64,000 bases of DNA, taken from the NCBI GenBank assembly GCA_040437565.1, contig JBDOQK010000018.1, forward strand, positions 434,001 through 498,000. The letters run 5' to 3'. This DNA comes from Albugo candida (lineage: Eukaryota; Oomycota; Peronosporomycetes; Albuginales). Positions 44,839-56,600 of the stretch are shown here, one piece after another (the first letter of the stretch is position 1; every line of letters starts with the position of its first letter). Under the pieces are notes generated by a model, which was given only the letters and a program-made list of their open reading frames with translations, did no database searches and was not told the DNA's origin. The position numbers and the translations under genes are program-made.

Positions 44839-46442
44839 ATGATTGGGCGTATTGTGCACTTTTCCGACGTTCATCTGAATCTTTTAGATGATAACGTCAA
44901 ACTTCCACCTAAGTATGGATATGATCCTCCGATCCAGCTGCTTATGAATGCGTTGGAATTTGCGGCTAAAGAATTCCCAGATCCAGATGTATTTTTCTAT
45001 ACCGGTGATTCTGTTATCCACGAGCCTAAAGTTGGGAAAATAAGATTTCCCTGGAGTCAAGACGAAATACGCGCAGTAGTGGAAGCGGTTATAGAGAAGT
45101 TTTACTGCATATATGGAGAAGAAAGCGAAAGGAAAAAGAAAGTAAAAATGATCACCACAGTTTTTGGGAATGCCGATGCAAGTAAGTGTATATTTGATAT
45201 ATAGAACATGTCGCTGACAATTTGCTGAATGTAGCACCGAACTATGCCTTGGATATCACTGATGGAAAGACCGATAATCCAACGTTGAAAGTAATATCCA
45301 GTGCTTGGAAAACCCACCTGACAACTGAACAGTTGGAAGAATTCAAAAAAGGTGGATACACGTTTACACATATCGAAGAGAAATTGGCCGTGATCACATT
45401 GAATACGGCTCCCTATGCAGAGAAGCATCCTGGCGAAGATACCTTAGCCGATCCACTTGGACAGTTTGCGTGGTTGGAAAGAACGCTAGCAAATTTGGAA
45501 AGAAAAGGAATATATGTCTACCTTTTAGGTCATATTCCGCCAATTCTGCATGTGCATGACGAAGGATATCAATGGAAAAGCCGCTTTATCGAAAAATTCA
45601 AAGACGTCATCAAACCGTTCGTTAAAATCATCAAAGCTCAAATCTATGGACACGTCCATACTTTTGAACTCCGTGCGTTTGAGGTGGAGAACATACTTGT
45701 TCCGCTTTTTACAATTTCAGCCATTTCACCGAAGTACTGGAATAGCCCATCATTCACTGTCTGGAAATATGACAAGAAAACGTATGAGCTACTGGATTAT
45801 CAAGCCTACGGATCAAGGAAGGAGCCTTTCACAAAGTGGGAACCAATATTTAGTGCTACCCAGTAAGAATTTGAATTTTTTACAGAAACTTCAAAGAACT
45901 AAAATGCGACATTCCTTTGTAGACAATACAATCTCGAGGATTTGTCTAAAAAAAGCGTGAAGGAATTCACGGAGAAGTTTATCGAAAAAGGTAAAATCAA
46001 TAGCACGTTATTTGCGGCTTATGACTATAATAGGTATGTGCAATCACCATACGCGGAGGACTGTAAATGCGAAAGCGCCCAAGCTCGCGCAAATGTGCTT
46101 TGTTCATTTGTTTGGTACACCGACGAGAAAGATGTCCGAGAGTGCTTAAAGAAAAAAGCCACAATACTTGAGTCACTCGGGTCACCCAAAGGTGATCGTA
46201 TCAAATTGGTGGAAGGTCCTACAACGAAAGATCATATAGCGGAACATCGTATGCTGTATCCTGCTACTGAGGATGGCCCCACCAAGAAGCCTGCATTCAA
46301 TAAACCGTGGACCTCTGCTACTGTTTACCTGACGATCATTTCACTTTTGCTGATACTAATCATGCTGGCTAAAATACTTGGAATCAAAGCTCGGTGGACA
46401 AGATCGATAAAAGGAGACAGATGGATAGAGCGAACACAATGA
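44839..46442 (+). CDS. Phosphoesterase C: third tandem paralogue
   Basis: Exons 44839-45181, 45235-45862 and 45923-46442 give 496 aa, with introns at the same positions and phases (1 and 2) as A and B. It starts directly at the first motif: MIGRIVHFSDVHL, then YTGDSVIHE, GNADA, LGHIPP and YGHVHTFE. The N-terminus is about 20 residues shorter than in A and B, and the linker before the anchor is shorter too. The C-terminus has the span SATVYLTIISLLLILIML and a basic tail GIKARWTR. Conservation of the tail K-x-x-GIK-x-RW-x-R across all three copies suggests it matters. Probably an intracellular-facing or tail-anchored enzyme if the start is right; an unseen upstream signal exon would reverse that. 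Confidence 0.82.
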
Positions 46443-46521
46443 AACTAGCACCATAGTTTACTTCGTTGTATTCTCCAATATATTTTACGCTATGATATGT
46501 GCTATTTACCGGACGTCTCTC

Positions 46522-48087
46522 TCAGTAATCGGGAGGCAACTGATTTGCCTTGTATACTCTTCGCCAAGGTCTCTTTTTGAATACAATATCTTCCATAAAA
46601 TCTCTACAAGTAAGTTGCAAAGACGTTTTCGCAGTAGGATTTAGTACTTTTTCTGGACGAGAACGTAGAAAGTAAGGCATGGACATGCGACGCGGACCAT
46701 CCCCGCTTCCATATATCGCAGGGACTCGATGAAGCGTGCCAGGTAGTCTACCGTTTGTAAGATATCCTAGCGTTTCGCCAGCAAACAAAGACACATGCTT
46801 GGCCTCGGCGCCCGATTCAATATCCGTCCACAACATCCGTTCCAAACTCCATATCTGAAGACCTGCAATTGTTGCTGTAGGTGAAATGGTAAGCAACCCG
46901 AGGTCTGCATGGACACCACATGAATCATTTGCAACCAGAGGCTGGCTGCTGGATATTGGAGCTTTGTTCCTGTAGTCATAGATTCGCAATACAGAAGCCC
47001 CATACTGATATGCTTCATCGGTAGTATTCGCAAGGACCATATTTTCTGGTAAAGACACATCATCGAGCAATTCCGCGAAAATATATTTCGTGTCAAGTTT
47101 CATTGTCTCGCAAACAGCAAGTAAACAAACACGTGCCAATTCATCCAAGCTCCTTAAGATTTTAAGCATTTCAAGTGCATAATTGCAGCCATCTTCTGTT
47201 CTGCTAAAGTATGCATGCGGCCATTTTGTACCGCTTTTGTGAATGGGATGGCGTAATTGAATGTAATCGCGGGAAGAATCTGACGAGTACCCAACGTACC
47301 GTCCTCTCGAAACCATGGATTGATTCCGCGCATGTAAATTTTGGACAAGCGGTATTGTTGTCTCTTTGTAATGATGAGTTCTTGCATCAACTAGATCACG
47401 CCATTGCTCTCTCTTGGGAAGTTCCCTTTGCCTTGCAAGCCACTTTCTGGTCATCTGATAGGCATTTTGTAGTGCGCTGGCCATTTCTTCAGACACCTCC
47501 AGCCTCACAAATCCATAATCAGAAAGATTTCGAATTATTTTCTCGGTCGCCCTTGCGCGTATACCAGGGTTGGCATTGGTACCAAGTTGGTCCACGAGAA
47601 CCGGATGGAAAGGCGAATCGGGCGGTACTGTTGGTACTGGCTGATTGAGCAGAAGGGTTTCTTTCACAGCAAGTTGAAAATGCAGGACCGGTGTACGCTC
47701 TTCTTCGTAATTCTCAAGTAGCCGTGCCACAATCGTGTTGACCATGGTGAAAGGAATCGGAGGACTATACAACTCATCAGCTGGAATAACGCCAAACACG
47801 CTCTCACTCCCTGTAATGTCAAATTGTTTCCGTAGCCATATCTCTAAATCCATCATACGTGTTCCTAAAAGTGTTGGATCGGAGACATTAGAGTGGGAGA
47901 CGGCTTTCTTTTGAATTCCGATTTTTGCTTTGCGTTGTATTACAGATTGTAGGTAATGTAATTCGTCCAATGTATAGACTAGTGGCATTTTTAGATTCGT
48001 GATAAAACAAGTACGCTTGTGTGCAAAAATGCAATGGACGGGTGGTCGTTCTGCCATCAACACTAAAGCATTCAAATGGTCACTCAT
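46522..48087 (-). CDS. 2-oxoglutarate / Fe(II)-dependent oxygenase family protein
   Basis: Single-exon frame of 521 aa. The C-terminal third has the double-stranded beta-helix signature: iron ligands HAD at residues 393-395 and a second His at about 453 in GTLHRVPA, followed by the 2-oxoglutarate-binding RMS (Arg467, Ser469) in RRMSMPYF. The layout resembles isopenicillin-N-synthase-like dioxygenases. The N-terminal part (residues 1-170) is not recognisable, apart from a DIOX_N-like stretch around LSDYGFVRLEV that is typical of the family. The substrate is unknown. The gene converges with phosphoesterase C (80 bp between stops) and marks the end of the duplicated region. A later ATG at the MPLVYTLDEL segment (about residue 34) is a possible start. 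Confidence 0.8.
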   Translation of the reverse strand: MSDHLNALVLMAERPPVHCIFAHKRTCFITNLKMPLVYTLDELHYLQSVIQRKAKIGIQKKAVSHSNVSDPTLLGTRMMDLEIWLRKQFDITGSESVFGVIPADELYSPPIPFTMVNTIVARLLENYEEERTPVLHFQLAVKETLLLNQPVPTVPPDSPFHPVLVDQLGTNANPGIRARATEKIIRNLSDYGFVRLEVSEEMASALQNAYQMTRKWLARQRELPKREQWRDLVDARTHHYKETTIPLVQNLHARNQSMVSRGRYVGYSSDSSRDYIQLRHPIHKSGTKWPHAYFSRTEDGCNYALEMLKILRSLDELARVCLLAVCETMKLDTKYIFAELLDDVSLPENMVLANTTDEAYQYGASVLRIYDYRNKAPISSSQPLVANDSCGVHADLGLLTISPTATIAGLQIWSLERMLWTDIESGAEAKHVSLFAGETLGYLTNGRLPGTLHRVPAIYGSGDGPRRMSMPYFLRSRPEKVLNPTAKTSLQLTCRDFMEDIVFKKRPWRRVYKANQLPPDY

Positions 48088-48210
48088 TGTGATAAAATTT
48101 TTGACAAGGTAGAGGCCGATTTGATGTACACCACTCTATTCTTTTTACGGAATTGGTCGCGAGAAAATTTGTATTCGTATCTGTAGCCTTACATAAACAC
48201 AATACAAGAA

Positions 48211-48564
48211 TGAACAGATCGATAGTCCAAATTAGCATGCGAAGAATAAAACAAATCATCCTTAAAGGCAAAGCCCCTTTACCAGACGTTTTACAAGCGA
48301 TGCAAACTCACAAAGCAAAGCTTGATCTTCCGAGGATTTCGAGATAATTTTACGCCAATTTGAGGACCTACAGGATCTAAAAGGCAGTCGCGCAAAAAAT
48401 TATATCACTCGTGAAGTTTGACTGATCGGATTCTCTTTATCAGAAACGCAAACAACTCCTTGAAGAAAAAGATCGTAATCCACGACATGCTTTACAGTCT
48501 CAGCCGGAGGTTGGTTATCAAGTTGCACTGACTCAGCTGGTGGGCCTGAAAGCGAAACAAATCT
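48211..48564 (+). CDS. Possible small basic protein, gene model uncertain
   Basis: An ATG at 48211 opens a basic N-terminus (MNRSIVQISMRRIKQIILKG). A 47-bp GT-AG intron at 48288-48334 would join it in phase to DFEIILRQFEDLQDLKG, then perhaps a second very short intron to KRKQLLEEKDRNPRHALQ. The composition is like a small mitochondrial or ribosomal protein, but I recognise no family. The 3' end could be at the TGA near 48578 or in a further exon at about 48660-48760 (LRFVARYTFPIGFPVLMENY). The second intron is only 28 nt in this model, which weakens it. Confidence 0.3.
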
Positions 48565-48578
48565 CAAATATTTGACAT

Positions 48579-49228
48579 GGTCTCGTACTTTTATTCAAAC
48601 CATGATTTTATTGATCAACTCCCGAACATAAGCCACTACAAATCATACTCACAGCTCGTTGTAAAGAGTCATCCTCAAATTCAAAATTGTCGCTTCGTTT
48701 TGTGGCTCGATACACCTTCCCGATTGGATTCCCCGTACTGATGGAAAATTATAAAGCTCATTTTTGATGATTGCATCATATTTATCAATTTTAAAAGCCC
48801 AAAATGTAATTGAAGTTGCACTGACTCCGGCTGGCCTTCCACCTTTCAAGTAGAAATATCTCATATAGTGGCTACAGTTATGCCTCAGTTACGTGCTTCG
48901 CCGTCAATGCAAATGGTCTGCCTCCTGCTCATCAGGTCAAAGCTACTTTGACCGTACCATCCCTTCCAGAGGTTTGACATTTGTGACTTATCATATGAGA
49001 AAAGATAGCGTGAACCATTACAAATGACATTCTTTACATGTGTTTTGAGAATCTTTTTGCATGTATAAATGAAAGGAAATCAGTTTTGCATAATGTGAGA
49101 AAGAAATGAGCAAGGAAGGTATGGGACAGCGATTGACGCAGTAAATTACCAATCAGATAATGATACGATACTATACGCTGTTATCATTGGTAAAACAATT
49201 TGCTTCTGAGACCACATAAAGTAGCATT
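48579..49228. other. Unresolved stretch with scattered coding-like fragments
   Basis: Short plus-strand stretches look protein-like (about 48845-48977: YSYASVTCFAVNANGLPPA, ending LTVPSLPEV with a stop) but do not join into a frame I trust. They could be exons of the uncertain gene before them or a decayed gene. Confidence 0.3.
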
Positions 49229-50472
49229 ATGAACGCGTTGCAACGGTCTGCCATTTTGCACTACAAAAGATCGACGTTTAAATTCTACGAGCATAAGAAT
49301 CATGTTATAGGAAAGGCTTTTATCGATGCTTCGAGTGGGAATCTCTCAAAGGAACTGTACCTGGTCTCGCGACGCAATATCCATCCAAGTGTAGTCCGAT
49401 TCTCATCCTACGATTCCATGATCGACCCACCATCTCGACTTCCAAGCACGCCAGTTAATATGGTATCACATTTTATTTTTAGCAGTGCGGATTGCTTACT
49501 TCATCAAAATTGTGCTCGTAGGGCGTTGTTATAGTTCCTCAACAAAGGGCTTGGATTGTTGAACGATTCGGAAAGTACCATCAGATTTTGGTCCCAGGAC
49601 TACACTTTTTAATACCGTTTGTCGATCGCATCGCGTACGTACATTCGTTGAAAGAAGAAGCGATCAAAATTCCAGGTCAATCAGCAATAACGAAAGATAA
49701 CGTGACGATCAACATAGACGGAGTCTTATATGTGAAGATAGTGGATCCTTATAACGCCAGTTATGGAGTTGAGGATCCTTTGTATGCAGTCACGCAATTG
49801 GCACAAACTATGATGCGCTCTGAACTTGGAAAAATCACGCTGGATAAAACATTTGAAGAACGTGAATCACTGAACAAAAATATTGTTGAGTCGATAAATC
49901 AAGCGTCTGCTGCTTGGGGTATCAAATGTTTACGATACGAAATCCGTGATATCACTCCGCCTAAAAGTGTGAAAGCTGCGATGGATATGCAAGCAGAAGC
50001 AGAACGTCGTAAGCGTGCTGAAATTCTGGACTCAGAAGGGGAAAGACAAGCATACATAAACGTCGCAGAAGGAAAGAAAAAAGCTGCTATTTTGGAAGCC
50101 GAAGGAGGAGCTGCCGCAATTCTTGCACGAGCAGAAGCATCGGCTGAAGCCATAAACCGGCTATCTGTTGCAATTGGAAAACGAGGTGGAAATGATGCTG
50201 TGTCATTACAAGTTGCTGAGAAGTACGTTGAAGCTTTTGGCCGTGTTGCAAAGGAGAGTACAACTCTATTACTACCGGCAGCTTCAAGTGACCCAGCGAC
50301 CATGGTAGCTTCTGCTTTAGCAATTTTCGGAAATCTACAAAGTCAGCAGCAAAAGCGAACCGAGAGGACAAAAAACGAGAATGATTTAAAATCGCAAAAT
50401 AGCGAGACGGACGACATTGATGATTATCAACTCGATGAGCTCAGTATAAATGACAAGGAGAGGATAGGCTAG
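49229..50472 (+). CDS. STOML2: Stomatin-like protein 2 (SPFH/prohibitin family), mitochondrial
   Basis: Two exons (49229-49462, 49522-50472; 59-bp intron, phase 0) give 394 aa. The N-terminal 75 residues are basic and Ser-rich (mitochondrial targeting). The SPFH core follows: [91 protein letters not shown] and [20 protein letters not shown]. It continues into the Ala/Glu-rich helix ([19 protein letters not shown]) and an acidic tail. STOML2 sits at the inner mitochondrial membrane, binds cardiolipin and organises protease and respiratory complexes. All family hallmarks are present and there is no N-terminal membrane hairpin, as expected for this subfamily. Confidence 0.93.
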
Positions 50473-50679
50473 ACACACGACCCATCATGTGTCGACTTTT
50501 TGATCAGACGCATGCCACTTAGTTTCATGTTGAAAGCTTCGGACGCAAAATACGATTTCTTACGTCGTACGTCGTATGTCTGGGCTAATATACTTCGCAT
50601 CAAACAACCTTCAAAAAAAAATATTCTGTTCTCTATTGATTATCTGAGCTGGGCGCCATACAAGTGGAGCTAACTCAGT

Positions 50680-53600
50680 TTAGGAATATGAACTATTCGC
50701 TCGTTTTGACCTGCATGTAATTCCTTTCAGAACAGCAAACTTGCGCTTCTTTGCCTGCTTCCCAAACTTTTTCTGTTCATTTTTGTGCAACTTCCGCCTC
50801 GCAGCTCGTTCTGGATATTGAACCAATTCTTGCTTGCGCTTTGTTTTTCGATCCAATCGAAGTTGATGGATTTTTTGCTGCACAAATGTGTATTTAGGCA
50901 CGAACACGTCGGAGCCAATTTTCTTTTCAAGCAGCTCGACAACCTGATTAGCAAGAAACCGAGGGCTATCCTCGAGCTCGGAGGCAGACTTATTTGCCAA
51001 ATAATCCCCTTTTTCCTTCACATTATCTTGTTCTTGCTGCACACGCACAAGTGCATTCAACATATGAATGAGATAGTCCGAGACGTGTGAGGCATCCAGC
51101 AATTGCGTTATTGCCGCAAAAAGTTTGAATATCGTTGATTGCGCTTGCGCAGACACAGCTCGTACCATGTATGAAAGTCGAGTCATTATCCAGCCAAAAG
51201 ATGTCTGTTTTGCACCGGCGCCATAAAGAATCATATCGTCTGCTTCATCTGTTTCGAAATCTCGAGCCAATAAAGTGGTGTTTTGATTCATGTCGAAAAT
51301 TCGAGCGCATAGCCAAGGTAGAATGCCAAGTATCTCCAACTGCAGGGGATGAGATAGATTGGGTAGAGTCAATAGCTTGATGATTTGTGTGGTGATCTGA
51401 AATAAGTTCTCTTGACTATCCACCCACCTGAGTGATTGAGTGGGACGTATCATTGAACTCGATGAGGTGTCTGCCTTACGATGTCCGATGCTTCTTTTCA
51501 GGTAACCGCTTAAGATTTGGATTGTTGTCAAACGTACCCAAGGATGGGGATACACAACAAGTTCATTTACCAAAAGTTGCAAGAAAGCATCGCATTTTTC
51601 AAGGTAGTGATCCACGTATTTTGGAAACTTGTCCGAGGTCTGTACCATACAATTTAGTACAGAGAATATCACTTGCCAACAAGAGTGTTCTTCGACTTTA
51701 ACGTGAGCTGAATCAATGAATATATCCTCGACTAAAGCTTCGTACGAGTGCGATGTTTTCAAGCAGCATGTTTCGATAAAGCTTTTTGTTCGAGGTAGTA
51801 CGACATCCGGTATGATTCGACTTTTTTCAATGATTTCAGGCCGCGCTTCGACTAAAATTAAAGTCACTTGAGCTGCTGTGCATGCTAAACGATAATCGAA
51901 TGCATTCGTGGCCGGATCAATCGGCGCATTCCACCAGCTGTTGAGTAATATTGTAGTTTGCTGGAGTTCTTGTGCACCTGCACGTCGCAAAAGCACCTGA
52001 ATGACTTGAGCTGCATGCTCACGACAAGTTTTGCTTTCGTCATTGACAAGTCGAAGTACAACAGGTAGCAGCAAGAGCTGAAGATTTTCGTTTACTATCG
52101 GGACGGGAAGTTGCAAACCTAGTGCATGTAGGGCCTGTAGCACTCCAACTCGACCACTTTCGTACTGATAATTCAAGTTTTGCAGTAAAAAGCGAAGCTG
52201 CTGTGTTCGTCTTTTCGGACTCATTGGATAGTGTAAGACGAAAAGAACATATATACTGATACAATGTGTTTTTGCGCTTTGAGGCACGTTTTGTATCAGT
52301 AGTTCCCCCACGCGTTGGATTGTGTCATACATTTCTGATATCAGCAGCTTTCGATCGACTTGACACTTGCTACCATCTGTTTTGCTTTCACAAGACCAGA
52401 GTACCATGGATTTTAGAAGCGCAAAAGTGATCTGTTGATGATCCTGTACTTCTATGTCTGATCGCACAAAGTTGACAAGTACACGCCACTGAGCCTCTGT
52501 GAGTTTGAGCTCGGAGGCTTTCCGATGTCGCAGTAAAGCTGTCATGCAACGATAACATGCTTGCACTGTTTCATCACCAGCTGTCCCTGCTCCTGCCTTT
52601 TGTAAAATCTTGAGAATCCGGTGGATAAGGGGAGAAATTGTGGTTTTGAGAGAAGAGATATCGTCTCGATGGAGAAGCGTCGTCAGGCATCGTAAAGCTT
52701 GGATGACACCACGATCACTCTTGATTTCCGAAATGCAGCGAAATAAAATAAATACAAACGGGTCGACCAAAGACGCTGCAATCTCGTTCGCTGTTGTGGT
52801 AGAGCGGAGTGTATCTGTTAAAATCAGCAGAGCAAAATGAAGAAGTTCCTGAAGTAATCGAGTTCCCAGTTCACCCGATGTATCAATGACAGCACCTTTT
52901 GCGCTCTCCTTATGATTTTTACCATGTGGCACGCAGGTTTTCGTTCCAGGCACTGCATTTTGGAATCGATCAAAGCCTGTCATACGAGGCTGAAGCTGTA
53001 CACGTGCAGCAGATAGCGCATTTACACGAGTCGCAAGCTCCTTGGCCACTGCTTGGCATTTTTCATTCACTTGCCAGGATCGAACACTACAATCTTGATC
53101 GCTTGCATGAGTGTTGATAAGCGTTCGCACATGCTGTTGACGTTCTCCGTCGGTAAGGGGTCGAATTTTCTCGAGTGCTTCCCCCATCACATGATGCACG
53201 TACAAAAGAACGTAAGATTGCTCGGCATTTGCATTCTTACTCAGCCCTCGTGCCATAACTTTGAGTGCNNNNNNNNNNNNNNNNNNNNNNNNNNNNNNNN
53301 NNNNNNNNNNNNNNNNNNNNNNNNNNNNNNNNNNNNNNNNNNNNNNNNNNNNNNNNNNNNNNNNNNNNTTGATAAGCGTTCGCACATGCTGTTGACGTTC
53401 TCCGTCGGTAAGGGGTCGAATTTTCTCGAGTGCTTCCCCCATCACATGATGCACGTACAAAAGAACGTAAGATTGCTCGGCATTTGCATTCTTACTCAGC
53501 CCTCGTGCCATAACTTTGAGTGCATCTCGGAAAATCTGGAGAGCTTTCTCATGACCAGCAGGTTGTGTAACGATAAAGTCCCGATATCTCTGAACCAATG

Positions 53601-56600
53601 AAGTTATCATGATGTGAATACCCATGCTGTTGGGAAGGAAATTTATACATCGTGCAAGCAATTCTAGTGTTTGTAAGCTTGATTCCCCTTTTGCTTCCTT
53701 CATTTTCGATTTGTATTCCGTGCCATCTTGATTGACTCCAGAATTGCGAAATAGATTGGCCATAGTAATTCGAAGTATTCCACTCAGACAATCTTCAAGC
53801 GCGTCTATAGATGGCTCCGTGCCAGCTTGATCCTTGTCAATCCTTTCAGAGAGAATAGAGCAAGGTTTCGCGTAATGAATAAGAGGAAGCGTCTGCTCCA
53901 GAATAGCATGTAATGTGTAGGAAAATACTGGAATCATGTAGCCATCACGCAAGGTATGCTCCAGCTCCTGTACGATAATTCTGAGATATTTTGGCCCCAC
54001 CTCAACAGCGATCTTTGTCAGAGTTTTGCGTGCTGAAGTACGAACTGCTTCATCTCGGCTTCGTAACAGCTTTATGAAAGCGATCAGTAATATCGGAAAT
54101 TCTGCGTCGAACAGCTTCGTCGGATAAAGTTTGTAGACTTTTACCACTGCTAGAGCTAGAGGGATCCGAACTGTGTAATCTCTTCCTTGTTTGGATGCTG
54201 CCAGTTGCATGGCTTCACCCATACTGCGGTTACTATGCAAGGTAGATGATTTTTTCTCTTCACGAGAAGACACCTTCATCATGTACGTCTTCATCATCGG
54301 TACAATTTGCTGGTAAAGCACTTGTTGGATTCGATTCAGGCCAGAAAGCACAGTAATTTTCTGCGACGACTCCGATGGCACGTCTTTATCGCTTGCTATA
54401 GACGGAGCTGAGGTAGCAAGATCGACAGGTAATGAATCCGTAGAAAAGTGGAAATGGTCGACGACAGAACAGACAGTTGCAATAATTGCATTCTCCAACT
54501 CGGAATGTCCGTCGATAGACTTCAGCAATCGTCGTAGTAGAGCAAGATAATTCGTCCAGCCCAGATGTCGGGCCGCTACACCAACACACGTGGAGGCTTG
54601 CTGTTGAATGGATTCCTGGCTCTTACTCTGAGTCTCATAGATAAAGTGCATCATAATCGGAAGTATAAAGTTCTGTATGGTCGAACTCATAAATTTCTGC
54701 GAAGAAAGTATCTGCGTAAGATGCTGGAGTGCTTTCCGGCGTCTATGTAATTGAATATGCACAAGATTATTGTAGATATCAACTTCGGCGTCATCGGGAT
54801 TTCTCAATTTGCACAAATCTTCTCCTGGTACGAATGATAGTGTGTGTAAAGCTTTCATATCGGCAATTGTTGACAGTAGTTGGATGAATCCGTTTCGAGT
54901 CGCTTCAGCATACGATTTCATACTAGAACGAATGCAGGGAATGACAGTGGATTCGAGCACTCGTTGGGCAGTTACTGTACGATGACTGTGGGTCAAGTTC
55001 TCCTGTTGGATGTCGAGCGATAGCTGGGTCGCATCATTACAATAAGTGAGATATTGTTGCATGACAATTTGTGCACTGTGCCGGATGGAGTACTCATTAT
55101 CGTGCATCGAGAACATGAGCTGTGATAGTAAGAGACAGCACGCTGTCGCATCCTGACAGAAATTATCCCAAACCAGCGCCTTCTTCTCTTTCGTGTTCAC
55201 TGCTCCTCTAAGTTTCTCAAGTGCTGTCATACGTCGTTCGAAATCAATTTCTTCGATTTTAGACGGGTCAAAAGCATTCAAATCATCAATAAGACCAATA
55301 GCTTTGATAAGTTGAAGGGATATCTTGGATCCATTTTGCACAAAAGAGGTCAGAATATTGACCAGACTTTTGCGTATTGGTCGCTGTTGTAGGCAATCCG
55401 GGCCAGGAATCAAGTGCTTTGATATAGGTGCTAAATATTTGTTCATTTGATCACCAAGAAGAGGCACAAGCCTTCCAAGTAGTGTCAATATGTGTTCCTT
55501 GTCTTCCACTGATGTATGATGATTACGCTGCAAGAAAGGCAAGAGGAGTTGGAAAAGATTACTGGCGAACACGATTGTATTCTGAGGTACTGAACCAGAT
55601 AGAAAGAGGTCCGATAATCGACACAAGAAGCTGAATTCTTTTCTGGACGAGCCAGCATATTTGGTCTCGTTATATCGTTTCGTCTTGCTTTCAAAACGAG
55701 CTACAAATTGATCCATTACCACGGGTAGTAGTGGTAGTAGCTGAAGCTCTGACACATCCGTTTCTGCTTGCAGCTTGATTCGATCCGAATCAATCAGAAT
55801 TTCCATGAAAGATAATATTGAGNNNNNNNNNNNNNNNNNNNNNNNNNNNNNNNNNNNNNNNNNNNNNNNNNNNNNNNNNNNNNNNNNNNNNNNNNNNNNN
55901 NNNNNNNNNNNNNNNNNNNNNNCAGCATATTTGGTCTCGTTATATCGTTTCGTCTTGCTTTCAAAACGAGCTACAAATTGATCCATTACCACGGGTAGTA
56001 GTGGTAGTAGCTGAAGCTCTGACACATCCGTTTCTGCTTGCAGCTTGATTCGATCCGAATCAATCAGAATTTCCATGAAAGATAATATTGAGCTGAAAAT
56101 CTCAGGTGCCAATTCATTATATGTCTTTCCAGAGCTGTATTGACAAGAGATACAAGTGATCACATCAGAAATCACATTCTGAGGAAGTCTTCTGCCACTC
56201 TGTCGGGTAGTTTTGGCTAAGACAAGGAGCAATTCGAGCAGCACCGGAGTTTTATCCGCTCCAATGATTGTTTTACCAAGGTGAGTGATCGATGGATACA
56301 ATAAGTCAATCAGTTTGGTATTCCAATCGTCAAGCCGTATTCCATACGAAGAAAAAGAAGCATCGAATTGTTCCAAAAGCTGACAGTATCTGCGTAAGAC
56401 AAGTGCCCGACACTGCTTTTTATAGTCATTCGTGTTTGTACGAGTCTCAATGGGTATCTCTTCTACTGATTCACATTCTGTATTCCGATTCCCGACATCC
56501 AAACAAGTGGAATCATTCTCAATAATCACGTTTACTGGATCGTCTTTTTCTCGAAGAGCTTCCCGTAGTAGAGAAACCAGTAGGCTAGCAATCATTGATA

